Positions 46,355 through 56,020 are shown, counted from the first letter of the stretch. The stretch is DNA of 64,000 nt from Rubrivivax sp. (GCA_020852865.1 JADYZZ010000054.1:161496-225495), one strand, 5' to 3'. Made by a program: numbers and translations. The notes: generated from the sequence alone by a model not told the origin.

Positions 46355-47505
46355 TGCAGGACCTCGCCGTCCATCTCGTGTACATCCTGTACGCGATCTC
46401 GGTGCTGATGGGCATGGGCACCCTCCTCACCTGGGTCGAGCGCAAGCAAGGCGCGGTGATGTCCGACCGCATCGGCGCCAACCGCGCCTACATCCGGCTG
46501 CCGTTCACGCAGATCAGGCTGGTGTGGATCGGCCTCTTTCACGGCATCGCCGACGGCCTGAAACTGCTGCTCAAGGAGGACTTCCGGCCCGCCGCCTACG
46601 ACGCCTTCGCCTACGCCATCGCGCCCTGGGTGGTGTTCACGCCGGTGCTGCTGGTGTTCGCCGTCGTGCCCTTCGGCGGCGCGCTGCACCCGGCCGAGCT
46701 GCTGTCGGCGGCGCCGGCGCTGGCGGCCTGGTTCGGCGAGCGCAGCTACGCGCTGCAGATCGCCCAGCTCGACGCCGGCTTGCTGATCGTGTTCGCCTTC
46801 GGCGGCCTCACCGTCATCGGCGCCATGCTCGCCGGCTGGTCGTCGTCGAACAAGTTCTCGATGTTGGGCGCGCTGCGCGCCGGCTCGCAGATGATCAGCT
46901 ACGAACTGGTGATGGGACTCACGGTGCTCGGCCTGGTGCTGATCTACGGCACGGTCGACCTGACGCAGATCGTCCAGGCGCAATCGGGCGTCGTGCTCGG
47001 CTTCCTGCCGGCCTGGGGCCTGGTGCTGCAGCCCTTCGCCGCCGTCCTCTTCGTCACCGCGGCGATGGCCGAGAACCGGCGCACGCCGTTCGACCTGCCC
47101 GAGGCCGAGAGCGAGCTGATCGCCGGCTACTTCACCGAGTACTCGGCGATGAAGATGGGCCTGTTCATGTTCGCCGAGTTCATCGAGATCGCGGTCATCG
47201 CGGCGCTGTTCTCGACGCTGTTCCTCGGCGGCTACAACCTGCCCTACATGCACGACGGCGGCTTCACGCTGCCCGGCGGGCGCGAGATCGCGCTCGCGCA
47301 CGGCACGGTGGTGCTGCTGCAGCTCGTCACCTTCCTCGTCAAGATGATGCTCATGAGCAGCTTCCAGATCCTCGTGCGCTGGAGCCTGCCGCGCCTGCGC
47401 TACGACCAGCTGCTGCGCTTCGCCTGGAAGTTCCTGTTCCCGCTGTGCCTGGCCAACCTGGTGGTGACCGCGGTCGCGCTGTGGCTGCTCGGAGGGATGA
47501 AATGA
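46351..47505 (+). CDS. nuoH: NADH-quinone oxidoreductase subunit H
   Basis: 384 residues, eight or more helices, next to the quinone cavity. Conserved E-R-K-Q-G, L-L-L-K-E-D-F-R-P and A-E-N-R-R-T-P-F-D-L-P-E-A-E-S-E-L. The loop usually reading G-P-N-R-V-G-P is here G-A-N-R-A-Y-I. ATGA overlaps on both sides. Confidence 0.95.
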   Translation: MMQDLAVHLVYILYAISVLMGMGTLLTWVERKQGAVMSDRIGANRAYIRLPFTQIRLVWIGLFHGIADGLKLLLKEDFRPAAYDAFAYAIAPWVVFTPVLLVFAVVPFGGALHPAELLSAAPALAAWFGERSYALQIAQLDAGLLIVFAFGGLTVIGAMLAGWSSSNKFSMLGALRAGSQMISYELVMGLTVLGLVLIYGTVDLTQIVQAQSGVVLGFLPAWGLVLQPFAAVLFVTAAMAENRRTPFDLPEAESELIAGYFTEYSAMKMGLFMFAEFIEIAVIAALFSTLFLGGYNLPYMHDGGFTLPGGREIALAHGTVVLLQLVTFLVKMMLMSSFQILVRWSLPRLRYDQLLRFAWKFLFPLCLANLVVTAVALWLLGGMK

Positions 47506-48113
47506 CGAACCCGCGCACGCCGCAGGTCAGGCGCACGGCGCGCAGCTACTGGAACGAGCCTGCGATGGGCGCCTGGGAGCGCGTCTACCTGCTCGAGGTG
47601 GTGCGCGGCCTCACGATCACCGGAGGCGTCTTCCTGCGCAACATGTGGAAGTGGTGCACCGGCCGCAAGGGCGCGGTGACGGTCTACTACCCCGAGGAGA
47701 CGCGCGCCGACTACGCCCGCGGCAACCGCGGCAAGCATGTGCTCGTGCAGCGCGCCGACGGCAGCCCGCAGTGCGTGGCCTGCAACCTGTGCGCCACCGT
47801 CTGCCCGGCCAGGGTGATCGAGATCGAGGCCGCCTTCGACCCCGACGACGCCGCGCACCCCAAGAGCCCGGCAAGCTTCGAGATCGACTACGCGCGCTGC
47901 ATCTTCTGCGGCCTGTGCGTCGAGGCCTGCCCGGAGGACGCGATCCGCATGGTCAAGGACGTGCCCGACCTGCCCGGTCCCGACCGCGCCCGCATGTGGC
48001 TGTCGAAGGACGAGCTGCTCGGCTGGCAGCCGGCGCGCGACGCCGCCAAGCCCTACCCGCCGCGCGCCGCCGGCGCGGGCAGCGCCGCCGCGTCCACCGG
48101 GAGCGCGCGATGA
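47502..48113 (+). CDS. nuoI: NADH-quinone oxidoreductase subunit I
   Basis: 203 residues. Two [4Fe-4S] motifs, C-V-A-C-N-L-C-A-T-V-C-P and C-I-F-C-G-L-C-V-E-A-C-P (clusters N6a/N6b). Longer than the 160-180 usual, with an N-terminal extension and an Ala/Gly tail. ATGA overlap with nuoJ. Confidence 0.95.
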   Translation: MTNPRTPQVRRTARSYWNEPAMGAWERVYLLEVVRGLTITGGVFLRNMWKWCTGRKGAVTVYYPEETRADYARGNRGKHVLVQRADGSPQCVACNLCATVCPARVIEIEAAFDPDDAAHPKSPASFEIDYARCIFCGLCVEACPEDAIRMVKDVPDLPGPDRARMWLSKDELLGWQPARDAAKPYPPRAAGAGSAAASTGSAR

Positions 48114-48625
48114 TCGAGACCCTGCTGCTCGTGCTGTTCGCCCTGGCGGCGGTGGTGGGCGCCGTGCTGATGGTGCTGATGCGCCACCCGATGCGCGTGG
48201 CGCTGGCGCTGATCTGCACCATGATCTCGCTGGGCGGCGTCTACGGCCTGCTCGGCGTGCACGTCATCGCCGTCTTCCAGATCATGATCTACGTGAGCGC
48301 GGTGATGGTGTTCATGGTCTACGCCATCATGCTGCTCGACGTGCGCGACCCCTCGTTCACCGGGCGCTTCTCGGCGCTGCTGTGGCCCGGGCTGCTGGCC
48401 TGCACGGTGCTGGCCGGCGTGCTGATCGGCGCCGCGCTGCAGGGGCCGCCGGCCCCCGTCGCGCACGCCAGCACGGGCGCGCGCTTCGGCCTGCAGCCGT
48501 TCTCGGCAGCCTTCGTCGGCGAGTACTGGCTGTACTTCGAGCTGACCTCGGTGCTGCTGGTGGTGGCGGTGCTGTGCGCAGTCGCCGTGGTGCAGATCCG
48601 CAGCCGGAGCGAGCGCCATGGATAG
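48110..48625 (+). CDS. nuoJ: NADH-quinone oxidoreductase subunit J
   Basis: 171 residues, five membrane helices; the conserved pi-bulge helix region G-V-H-V-I-A-V-F-Q-I-M-I-Y-V-S-A-V-M-V is present. The end overlaps nuoK by 8 bp. Confidence 0.93.
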   Translation: MIETLLLVLFALAAVVGAVLMVLMRHPMRVALALICTMISLGGVYGLLGVHVIAVFQIMIYVSAVMVFMVYAIMLLDVRDPSFTGRFSALLWPGLLACTVLAGVLIGAALQGPPAPVAHASTGARFGLQPFSAAFVGEYWLYFELTSVLLVVAVLCAVAVVQIRSRSERHG

Positions 48626-48920
48626 GACGCAATTCCTGCTCGGCGTCAGCCTGGTGCTGTTCGCCACCGGGCTGTTCGGCGTCGTCGTGCGCCGCAACCT
48701 GCTCGTCATGCTGATGTTCATGGAGCTGATGCTCAACGGCGTCAACCTGGCCCTCGTCACCTTCGCGCAGCGCGGCGGCGCGGCCGAGGGCGCGGTGCTG
48801 GTGTTCCTCATCTTCATCGTCGCCGCGGCCGAGATCGCGATCGCGATCCCGCTCGTGCTGCTGCTCGTGCGCGACCGCCACACGCTCGACGTCGGCGCCT
48901 ACGCCGAGCTGAAGGGATAG
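48618..48920 (+). CDS. nuoK: NADH-quinone oxidoreductase subunit K
   Basis: 100 residues, three helices. The conserved membrane glutamates are in L-M-F-M-E-L-M-L-N-G-V-N and A-A-A-E-I-A-I. Standard size. Confidence 0.95.
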   Translation: MDRTQFLLGVSLVLFATGLFGVVVRRNLLVMLMFMELMLNGVNLALVTFAQRGGAAEGAVLVFLIFIVAAAEIAIAIPLVLLLVRDRHTLDVGAYAELKG

Positions 48921-48923
48921 ACC

Positions 48924-50828
48924 GTGAGCTCGCTGCTCGGCCTCATCGTGCTGCTGCCGCTGGCCGGCTTCCTGTTCAACGGCGTCTTCGCCACGCGGCT
49001 CGGCCGCGGACTGGTGGGCGGGCGCCTGGGCGAGACGGCGGTCAACCTGGTGGCCTGCGCACTGCCGCTGGCGGCCTTCGTGCTCACGGTGGTCTGCTGG
49101 CTCGAGCTGCGCAGCAGCGGCCAGCCGCTGATCGAGTTCAGCTGGACCTGGGCGACGATCGGCGGCCGGAGCTTCGACGTCGGCTTCTACTTCGACCGTC
49201 TGACCGCGGTCATGACGCTCGTCGTCACCGGCGTGGGCACGCTCATCCACGTCTACTCCACCGGCTACATGCACGGCGACGAGAGCCACGCGCGCTACTT
49301 CGCCTACCTGAACCTGTTCCTGTTCTGCATGCTGCTGCTGGTGCTCGGGCGCTCGCTGCTCGTGATGTTCGCCGGCTGGGAGGGCGTGGGGCTGGCCTCG
49401 TACCTGCTGATCGGCTTCTGGTTCGACGACCCGGTCAAGGCCGCCGCCGGCAAGAAGGCCTTCGTCACCAACCGCGTCGGCGACGCCGCCTTCCTGCTCG
49501 GCATGTTCCTCGTCTGGCACGCCTTCGGCACCTTCGACATGGACCGCGTGAACGCCGCCTTCGCGGGCGGCACGGCGGCGGCGGCGCCGGCCAACCTGAT
49601 CGGCATCTTGCTGTTCATCGGTGCCTGCGGCAAGTCGGCGCAGATCCCGCTGCACGCCTGGCTGCCCGACGCGATGGCCGGGCCGACGCCGGTGTCGGCG
49701 CTGATCCACGCGGCGACGATGGTCACCGCCGGCATCTACCTCGTCGCGCGCATGTCGGGCCTGTATCTGCACGCGCCCGAGGCCTCGGCGGTGATCGCCG
49801 CGGTCGGCGTGGCCACCGCCTTCTTCGCCGCCACCATCGCCGTCGTGCAGTACGACATCAAGCGCGTGCTGGCCTACTCCACCGTCTCGCAGCTCGGGCT
49901 GATGTTCGTCGCGCTCGGCGTCGGCGCCTACGGCGTGGCGGTGTTCCACGTCGTCACGCACGCCTTCTTCAAGGCCTGCCTCTTCCTCGGCGCGGGCAGC
50001 GTCATCCACGCGCTCGGCGGCGAGCAGGACATTCGCCGGATGGGCGGCCTGGCGCGGCGCATCCCCCTCACCTTCGCCACCTTCGCCGTCGCCACCGCGG
50101 CCATCGCCGGCATCCCGCCGCTGGCGGGCTTCTTCTCCAAGGACGAGATCCTCTGGTTCGCCTGGGCCAGCCCGAGCGGCGGCGCCGCCTGGCTGTGGCT
50201 GGTGGCGTCGGCGGGCTCGCTGCTCACTTCCTTCTACATGTTCAGGCTGCTGTGGCTCACCTTCTTCGGCGCCTCGCGCATGACGCCCGAAGTCGAGCAC
50301 CACGTGCACGAGTCGCCGCCGTCGATGACCGTCGTGCTGGTGGCGCTGGCGCTGCTGTCGGCCGTGGGCGGCTTCGTGCCGGTCGTGCACTGGCTCGAGC
50401 CGATGCTGCCGCTGCCGCCGGTGCCCGAGGCGCTGCGCCCGCTCGAGCACCGCTTCGTCTACGTCGCCGTGGCGCTGGCCGGCGCCGGCCTGGCGCTGGC
50501 GGCCTGGCTCTACGCCGGCGACGCGCGCCGCGCCGCCGCATTGAAGGCGCGCCTGCCCGTCGCGCACCGCGTGCTCAGCGACAAGTACTACGTCGACGAG
50601 CTGTATGCGGCCGTGCTGGGCCGTCCGCTGCACTGGGTGTCCGAGCGCGTGCTGCTGCACCTGGGCGACCGCCGGCTCATCGACGGCACTCTGCATGCGC
50701 TGGCGGCGGCCGCGCGCGGCACCGCCGCGGCGCTCTCGGCGCTGCAGCTCGGGCGGCTGCAGGCGTATCTGTTCTACGCCGTGCTCGGCTTGCTGGCGGC
50801 GGTGCTCTGGGGGCTGCGTCATGCCTGA
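48924..50828 (+). CDS. nuoL: NADH-quinone oxidoreductase subunit L
   Basis: 634 residues from GTG 48924. Antiporter-like ion-pumping subunit with G-W-E-G-V-G-L-A-S-Y-L-L-I-G-F-W, H-A-W-L-P-D-A-M-A-G-P-T-P-V-S-A-L-I-H-A and the lateral-helix C-terminus. Overlaps nuoM by 8 bp. Confidence 0.96.
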   Translation: MSSLLGLIVLLPLAGFLFNGVFATRLGRGLVGGRLGETAVNLVACALPLAAFVLTVVCWLELRSSGQPLIEFSWTWATIGGRSFDVGFYFDRLTAVMTLVVTGVGTLIHVYSTGYMHGDESHARYFAYLNLFLFCMLLLVLGRSLLVMFAGWEGVGLASYLLIGFWFDDPVKAAAGKKAFVTNRVGDAAFLLGMFLVWHAFGTFDMDRVNAAFAGGTAAAAPANLIGILLFIGACGKSAQIPLHAWLPDAMAGPTPVSALIHAATMVTAGIYLVARMSGLYLHAPEASAVIAAVGVATAFFAATIAVVQYDIKRVLAYSTVSQLGLMFVALGVGAYGVAVFHVVTHAFFKACLFLGAGSVIHALGGEQDIRRMGGLARRIPLTFATFAVATAAIAGIPPLAGFFSKDEILWFAWASPSGGAAWLWLVASAGSLLTSFYMFRLLWLTFFGASRMTPEVEHHVHESPPSMTVVLVALALLSAVGGFVPVVHWLEPMLPLPPVPEALRPLEHRFVYVAVALAGAGLALAAWLYAGDARRAAALKARLPVAHRVLSDKYYVDELYAAVLGRPLHWVSERVLLHLGDRRLIDGTLHALAAAARGTAAALSALQLGRLQAYLFYAVLGLLAAVLWGLRHA

Positions 50829-52473
50829 AGCCCTGATGTTGCAGTGGGTGCTGTGGCTGCCGATGGCCGGCCTGGCGGCGCTGCTCGCGCTGCCCGCGGC
50901 CAAGGTCGAGGCCATCCGCCACGTCACCTTCTGGGTCATGCTGCTGCAGTTCGTGCTCGCGGCCTGGCTCTACGCCCGCTTCGACCCCGCCGCCGCCGGC
51001 CTGCAGTTCGCGACGCGCACGCCCTGGATCGCGAGCTGGGGCGTGTACTTCGCGCTCGGCCTGGACGGCTGCAACGTGCTGCTGGTGCTGCTCACCGCCT
51101 TCCTCGGCCCGCTCGTCGTGGCCGGCTCGTTCTCGGCCATCGGCAAGGACGTGAAGCTGTTCCACGCGATGGTGCTGCTGCTGCAGTTCGCGATGATGGG
51201 CACCTTCCTGGCGCAGGACCTGTTCGTCTTCTACCTGTTCTGGGAGACGATGCTGATCCCGATGTTCCTCCTCATCGGCATCTGGGGCGGCGAGCGGCGC
51301 ATCTACGCGACGCTGAAGTTCGTGCTCTACACGGCGGCCGGCTCGATCCTCATGCTGGCGGCGGTGATCTACCTCGTGCTCGCCGCCGCCAAGGCCGGCG
51401 GCGCCGCGTCGTTCGCGTTCGCCGACCTGTACCGGCTGCAGCTGCCGGCCGACGCGCAGCTGTGGCTGCTGCTCGCCTTCGGCCTGTCCTTCGCGATCAA
51501 GGTGCCGATGGTGCCGCTGCACACCTGGCTGCCCGACGCGCACGTCGAGGCGCCGACCGCGGGCTCGGTGATCCTGGCCGGCGTGCTGCTGAAGATGGGC
51601 ACCTACGGCTTCATCAAACTCGGCTTCCCGCTCTTCCCCGACGCCACGGCGCAGCTCACGCCGACGATCATGGTGCTGGCCGTCGCCAGCATCGTCATCG
51701 GCGCCTGCCTGGCGCTGGTGCAGGACGACATCAAGAAGATCATCGCCTACAGCTCGATCAGCCACCTCGGCTACGTCATGCTGGGCCTGGTGAGCCTCGA
51801 CCTCATCGGCGTCCAGGGCGCGATCGTGCAGATGGTGAGCCACGGCCTCACGGCCGCCGGCCTGTTCCTGATGATCGGCATGATCTACGAGCGCTGCCAC
51901 ACGCGCGCGCTGGCCGCCTACGGTGGGCTCGCGCGGCTGCTGCCGGTGTACTCGGTGGCCTTCATGATCCTCACGCTGGCCTCGATCGGGCTGCCGACGA
52001 CGAGCGGCTTCACCGGCGAGTTCCTCGTGCTGCTGGGCGCCTTCGACGCCGCCTGGGCGCAGCACCTCGAGGGCGCGAGCTTCGCGCTCGTGCCGGCCGT
52101 GGCCGCGGTGTCGGGCGTCATCCTGGGCGCGCTGTACATGCTGCGCTTCGCCGCGAAGTTCCTGTTCGGCGCGGCGCGCATGCCGCACGGCCACAGCGGT
52201 CGGGGCGCGAGCGGCGACGGCCGCGTCGCCGATCTGGTGCCGCGCGAGCAGGCGATCCTGGCCGCCATCGTGGCCGCGATCTTCTGGCTCGGCCTGTTCC
52301 CGAACGAGCCGCTGCGCAAGACCGAGCCCGCGGCGCGCGCGTACCGGCAGCTGGTGATGACGAGCCGGCTGCCCGCCACCGCCACCGCCACCGCCACCGC
52401 CACCGCCACCGCCACCGCCACCGCCGCCACCGCCGCCGCCGCCGCCGCCGCGCTGCCGCAGCGCAAGCCATGA
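50821..52473 (+). CDS. nuoM: NADH-quinone oxidoreductase subunit M
   Basis: 550 residues, about fourteen helices. F-Y-L-F-W-E-T-M-L-I-P-M-F contains the key glutamate; P-L-H-T-W-L-P-D-A-H-V-E-A-P-T follows. The C-terminal tail of about 30 residues is an Ala/Thr repeat encoded by 6-bp units and is not part of the family. ATGA overlap with nuoN. Confidence 0.95.
   Translation: MPEALMLQWVLWLPMAGLAALLALPAAKVEAIRHVTFWVMLLQFVLAAWLYARFDPAAAGLQFATRTPWIASWGVYFALGLDGCNVLLVLLTAFLGPLVVAGSFSAIGKDVKLFHAMVLLLQFAMMGTFLAQDLFVFYLFWETMLIPMFLLIGIWGGERRIYATLKFVLYTAAGSILMLAAVIYLVLAAAKAGGAASFAFADLYRLQLPADAQLWLLLAFGLSFAIKVPMVPLHTWLPDAHVEAPTAGSVILAGVLLKMGTYGFIKLGFPLFPDATAQLTPTIMVLAVASIVIGACLALVQDDIKKIIAYSSISHLGYVMLGLVSLDLIGVQGAIVQMVSHGLTAAGLFLMIGMIYERCHTRALAAYGGLARLLPVYSVAFMILTLASIGLPTTSGFTGEFLVLLGAFDAAWAQHLEGASFALVPAVAAVSGVILGALYMLRFAAKFLFGAARMPHGHSGRGASGDGRVADLVPREQAILAAIVAAIFWLGLFPNEPLRKTEPAARAYRQLVMTSRLPATATATATATATATATAATAAAAAAALPQRKP
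52375..52422 (+). repeat. 6-bp tandem repeat (eight copies of gccacc) in the nuoM tail
   Basis: Eight perfect gccacc units encode (Ala-Thr)8, followed by gcc-rich continuations to about 52452. In frame with nuoM, 50 bp before nuoN. Confidence 0.95.
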
Positions 52474-53861
52474 ACTGGAACGCCTTCCTCGTCGGCATGC
52501 TGCCCGAGCATTTCCTGCTTGCCGGCCTCGTGCTGCTCATCGTGCACGCGATCGCTCTGCCCTCGGGCCGCGGCATGGCGGCGCTCGCGCTCGTCGTCGT
52601 GGCCGCAGCGGCCGCGTCGGCGCTCGTGCTCGGCCTCACGGGCTTCCAGGGCGAGGCCTTCCCGGGGCAGCTCGGCGTCGATCCGACGGTCTCGCTGGGG
52701 CGCGCCGTGGCGCTGGCGCTGGCGCTGCCGGTGCTGCTGCTGGCGCGCGACGACCTCGGCGACGGCGGGCCGCTGTACGCGCTGCTCGTCTCGTCGCTGT
52801 ACGGTCTGACGCTGATGCTCGGCTCGAACAGCTTCCTCACGCTGTTCCTCGGTCTCGAGATGATGTCGCTGCCGGTGTACGTGCTGGTGCTGCTCGGCGT
52901 GCGGCGCACGCCCAGCGCCGAGGCGGCGCTCAAGTACGTGATCCTCGGCGGCGCGGCCACGGCCACGCTGCTGATGGGCCTGGCGCTGCTCTACGGCAGC
53001 CAGGGCCGGCTGGCGCTGGACATCTTCGCGCGGGCGCTCGCCGGCAACGACGTGATGGCGCAGACCGGCGCCATCCTGGTGCTGCTCGCCTTCTTCCTCA
53101 AGGGCGCGATCGTGCCCTTCCACACCTGGGCGCCCGATGCCTACGAAGGCGCCAGCGTCGCCGTCACCGGCTACATGGCGGCCATCGTCAAGGCCGGCGT
53201 CGTGCTGGCGGCACTGCGCCTGTTCGGCAGCACCGTGAGCCAGGGCGTGATCGCCCAGCTGCTCGTGCTGCTGCCGCTGGCGTCGATCGCCTGGGGCAAC
53301 CTGGCGGCGATGCGCCAGCCCAACCTGCGGCGCATGATGGCCTACTCGTCGATCGCGCATGCCGGCTACCTGTACCTCGCCTTCCTCGGCGCGCCGGCCG
53401 GGCGCTTCCAGGCGGTGCTGTTCTACCTCATCGCCTACGGCGTGATGACGCTGCTGGCCTTCGCCGCGCTGCCCGGCCACCGCGAAGACGCCGAGCGCGA
53501 CCGGCTCGAAACGCTCCAGGGCCTGTTCCACCGCTCGCCCTACGCCGCGGTGGTGATCGGGCTGGCGATGCTGTCGCTGGCCGGCATCCCGCCGCTGCCC
53601 GGGTTCGTCGCCAAGTTCCTCGTCTTCCGCGAGGTCATGGCGGCCGGCCACACGCTGGCCGCGGTGTTCGGCCTGGTCGGCAGCTACCTCGGCATCTACT
53701 TCTATCTGCGCGTCATCCAGTACATGTTCATGAGCCCGCTGGCCGCGGCGAGCGCGGCCGCGACGGCACCGCGCTCGCGCGCCCTGCTCGCCAGCGCGCT
53801 GTGCCTGGTGCCTGGCTTCGTGGTCGCGGTGGCGCCCGGTTGGGTGCTGGGGGCGCTGTAG
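52470..53861 (+). CDS. nuoN: NADH-quinone oxidoreductase subunit N
   Basis: 463 residues, third antiporter-like subunit. L-G-L-E-M-M-S-L-P-V-Y-V, P-F-H-T-W-A-P-D-A-Y-E-G-A-S and G-I-P-P-L-P-G-F-V-A-K are typical. Last nuo gene, completing A-N. Confidence 0.95.
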   Translation: MNWNAFLVGMLPEHFLLAGLVLLIVHAIALPSGRGMAALALVVVAAAAASALVLGLTGFQGEAFPGQLGVDPTVSLGRAVALALALPVLLLARDDLGDGGPLYALLVSSLYGLTLMLGSNSFLTLFLGLEMMSLPVYVLVLLGVRRTPSAEAALKYVILGGAATATLLMGLALLYGSQGRLALDIFARALAGNDVMAQTGAILVLLAFFLKGAIVPFHTWAPDAYEGASVAVTGYMAAIVKAGVVLAALRLFGSTVSQGVIAQLLVLLPLASIAWGNLAAMRQPNLRRMMAYSSIAHAGYLYLAFLGAPAGRFQAVLFYLIAYGVMTLLAFAALPGHREDAERDRLETLQGLFHRSPYAAVVIGLAMLSLAGIPPLPGFVAKFLVFREVMAAGHTLAAVFGLVGSYLGIYFYLRVIQYMFMSPLAAASAAATAPRSRALLASALCLVPGFVVAVAPGWVLGAL

Positions 53862-53880
53862 CGCCGCAGCGCCGGCCACT

Positions 53881-53943
53881 GCGGCCATTGCGGCCGTTGC
53901 GGCGATTGCGGCGATTGCGACCATTGCGGCGATTGCGGCGACA
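53881..53943 (+). repeat. 9-bp minisatellite between nuoN and fmdB
   Basis: Seven units of a 9-bp repeat (gcggcgatt with variants gcggccatt, gcggccgtt, gcgaccatt, gcggcgaca) fill most of the 106-bp gap. The last unit ends in GACAAT-like sequence (53939-53944), a possible -10 box for fmdB. Confidence 0.9.
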
Positions 53944-53967
53944 ATGCGTGCAAAGCGAGGAACCGCC

Positions 53968-54192
53968 ATGCCGATCTACGAATACGCCTGCCGCGACTGC
54001 GGCCGCGCGTTCGAAACCCTGGTGCGCTCGGACACCGTGCCCGAATGCCCGGGCTGCCACTCCAGGCAGCTCGAACGCCAGCTCTCGGTGTTCGCCACCG
54101 GCCATGCCGCGCCCGATCCGGCGCCGATGCAGATGGGGCCCTGCGGCAGCTGCGGCCACCCCGACGGCCCCGGCAGCTGCGCCTACCACTGA
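53968..54192 (+). CDS. FmdB-family zinc ribbon protein
   Basis: 74 residues from ATG 53968 (GAGG upstream). Starts M-P-I-Y-E-Y-A-C-R-D-C-G-R-A-F-E, then C-P-G-C-H, the standard FmdB zinc ribbon; the tail C-G-S-C-G-H-P-D-G-P-G-S-C is common in proteobacterial members. Function uncertain (putative regulator). Confidence 0.93.
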   Translation: MPIYEYACRDCGRAFETLVRSDTVPECPGCHSRQLERQLSVFATGHAAPDPAPMQMGPCGSCGHPDGPGSCAYH

Positions 54193-54241
54193 CGCTCGTG
54201 CCGCTGCGGCGGGCCGCCGCGGCGCGGCCGGCGCCGCGCCC

Positions 54242-55987
54242 TCAGCGCTGGCGCACGTACTGCCCGGGCGCGCTGCCCAGAACCTTGCACCCGGCGGCCG
54301 GCGCGCCCAGCCCCGGCGGCTTGCTGCGCGCGCTCGAGTGCTCGGCCAGCCAGCGCTGCCACGCCGGCCACCACGAGCCTTCGTGCCGCTCGGCGGCCTG
54401 CAGCCAGTCGTCGGGCGCGAGGTGCGGATCGGACAGGCGCCGCGTCTTCATGCGGTAGTGGCGCTTGGGATTCACCGGCCCGCTGACGATGCCGGCGTTG
54501 TGTCCGCCCGAGGTCAGCAAGAAGGTGAAGTCGTCCGAGCGCACGAGGTTGTCGACCTTGTAGACCGATTTCCACGGCGCCACGTGGTCGGTCTCGGTAC
54601 CGACGACGAACATCGGCACGCCGATGTCCGACAGCCGCACCGTCCGGCCGTCGACCGGGAAGCGGTTGGCCGCCAGTTCGTTGTCGAGGTACAGGCGGTA
54701 CAGATACTCCGAGTGCATGCGCCAGGGCATGCGCGTGCCGTCGGCGTTCCAGGCCATGAGGTCGATCATGCCGTCGCGCCGGCCCTCGAGGTACTGCCTG
54801 ACGAAGGGCTGCCAGATCAGGTCCTGCGAGCGCAGCAGCGCGAACGCACCGCCCATCTGGCGGCTGTCGAGCACGCCCTTCTTGTGCATCGAGGCCTCGA
54901 GCAGCGCGAGCTGGCTCGGGTTGATGAAGAAGGCAAGCTCGCCGGGCTCGGAGAAGTCGGTCTGGGCGGCGAACATCGTCACCGAAGCGAGGCGGCGGTC
55001 GCCGTCGCGCGCCAGCGCCGCCGCGCCGATCGCCAGCAGCGTACCGCCGATGCAGTAGCCCACGGCATGCACCCGGCGCTTGGGCACGATCGCACTCACG
55101 GTGTCGAGCGCGGCCCGCAGGCCCTTGTTCAGATAGTCGTCCATGCCGAGCTCGCGATCGCGCTCGTCGGGGTTCTTCCACGAAATCATGAACACCGTGT
55201 GGCCCTGGTCGACGAGGTACTTGACGAGCGAGTTGCGCGCGCTCAGGTCCAGGATGTAGTACTTCATGATCCAGGCCGGCACCACGAGCAGCGGCTCGGC
55301 GTGCACGTCCTTGGTGGCGGGCTCGTACTGGATGAGCTCGATCAGCTCGTTGCGCAGCACCACCTTGCCCGGCGTCGCAGCCACCGTCTTGCCGACCTCG
55401 AAGGCCTCGGTGCCGGCCGGCGCCCCGCCCGAGAGCGTGCGCTCGAGGTCCTCGACCCAGTGCTGCAGGCCGCGCACCAGGTTCTGCCCCTTCTCGGCCT
55501 GGGTGAGCGCCAGCAGTTCGGGGTTCGTGGCCAGGTAGTTCGACGGCGACGACGCGTCGAGCAGCATGCGCACCGCGAACTCGAGCAGCTGCGCGTGGTA
55601 GTCGGTGACGCCGGCGACGTCGCGCACCGCCTCCCGCATCAGCGCCACGCTGTTCTGGTAGGCGCGCGCGTAGACGTTGAAAGGGAACTGCGACCAGGCC
55701 TCGGCCTCGAAGCGCCGGTCGGCGCTGCCTTCGAAGCCGTCGGCCGCGGCCACCTTCGGGCCGGCGAGCGCACGCAGCGCGAAGGCCCAGGTGTCGCGCG
55801 CGCGCTCGAGCGCGAGCTGGCGCAACTCGCTCTGCTTGGCCGGCGCCTGCGCCAGGTGCATCGCCCAGTCGGCCCAGGCGGTACTGAACGCGGTCGGCGC
55901 CAGGCCGGCAGTCATCTGCGCGAGCTGGGCGCGGAATTCGCGGTCGAAGTCCTGCGTGCGCGGGGCAGGCTTGCGGGTCGTGGCCAT
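54242..55987 (-). CDS. phaC: class I poly(3-hydroxyalkanoate) synthase
   Basis: 581 residues. Polymerises 3-hydroxybutyryl-CoA into PHB granules. Lipase-box-like G-Y-C-I-G-G with catalytic Cys312; Asp467 in T-E-T-D-H-V and His496 in G-G-H-N-A-G complete the triad. N-terminal domain and length fit class I. Its start lies 61 bp after the SDR gene, with GAGGTG as ribosome site, so the two genes probably form one unit. It converges on fmdB. Confidence 0.96.
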   Translation of the reverse strand: MATTRKPAPRTQDFDREFRAQLAQMTAGLAPTAFSTAWADWAMHLAQAPAKQSELRQLALERARDTWAFALRALAGPKVAAADGFEGSADRRFEAEAWSQFPFNVYARAYQNSVALMREAVRDVAGVTDYHAQLLEFAVRMLLDASSPSNYLATNPELLALTQAEKGQNLVRGLQHWVEDLERTLSGGAPAGTEAFEVGKTVAATPGKVVLRNELIELIQYEPATKDVHAEPLLVVPAWIMKYYILDLSARNSLVKYLVDQGHTVFMISWKNPDERDRELGMDDYLNKGLRAALDTVSAIVPKRRVHAVGYCIGGTLLAIGAAALARDGDRRLASVTMFAAQTDFSEPGELAFFINPSQLALLEASMHKKGVLDSRQMGGAFALLRSQDLIWQPFVRQYLEGRRDGMIDLMAWNADGTRMPWRMHSEYLYRLYLDNELAANRFPVDGRTVRLSDIGVPMFVVGTETDHVAPWKSVYKVDNLVRSDDFTFLLTSGGHNAGIVSGPVNPKRHYRMKTRRLSDPHLAPDDWLQAAERHEGSWWPAWQRWLAEHSSARSKPPGLGAPAAGCKVLGSAPGQYVRQR

Positions 55988-56020
55988 CGATGCACCTCGA
56001 TGCGGCAGAGGGGGAATGCG

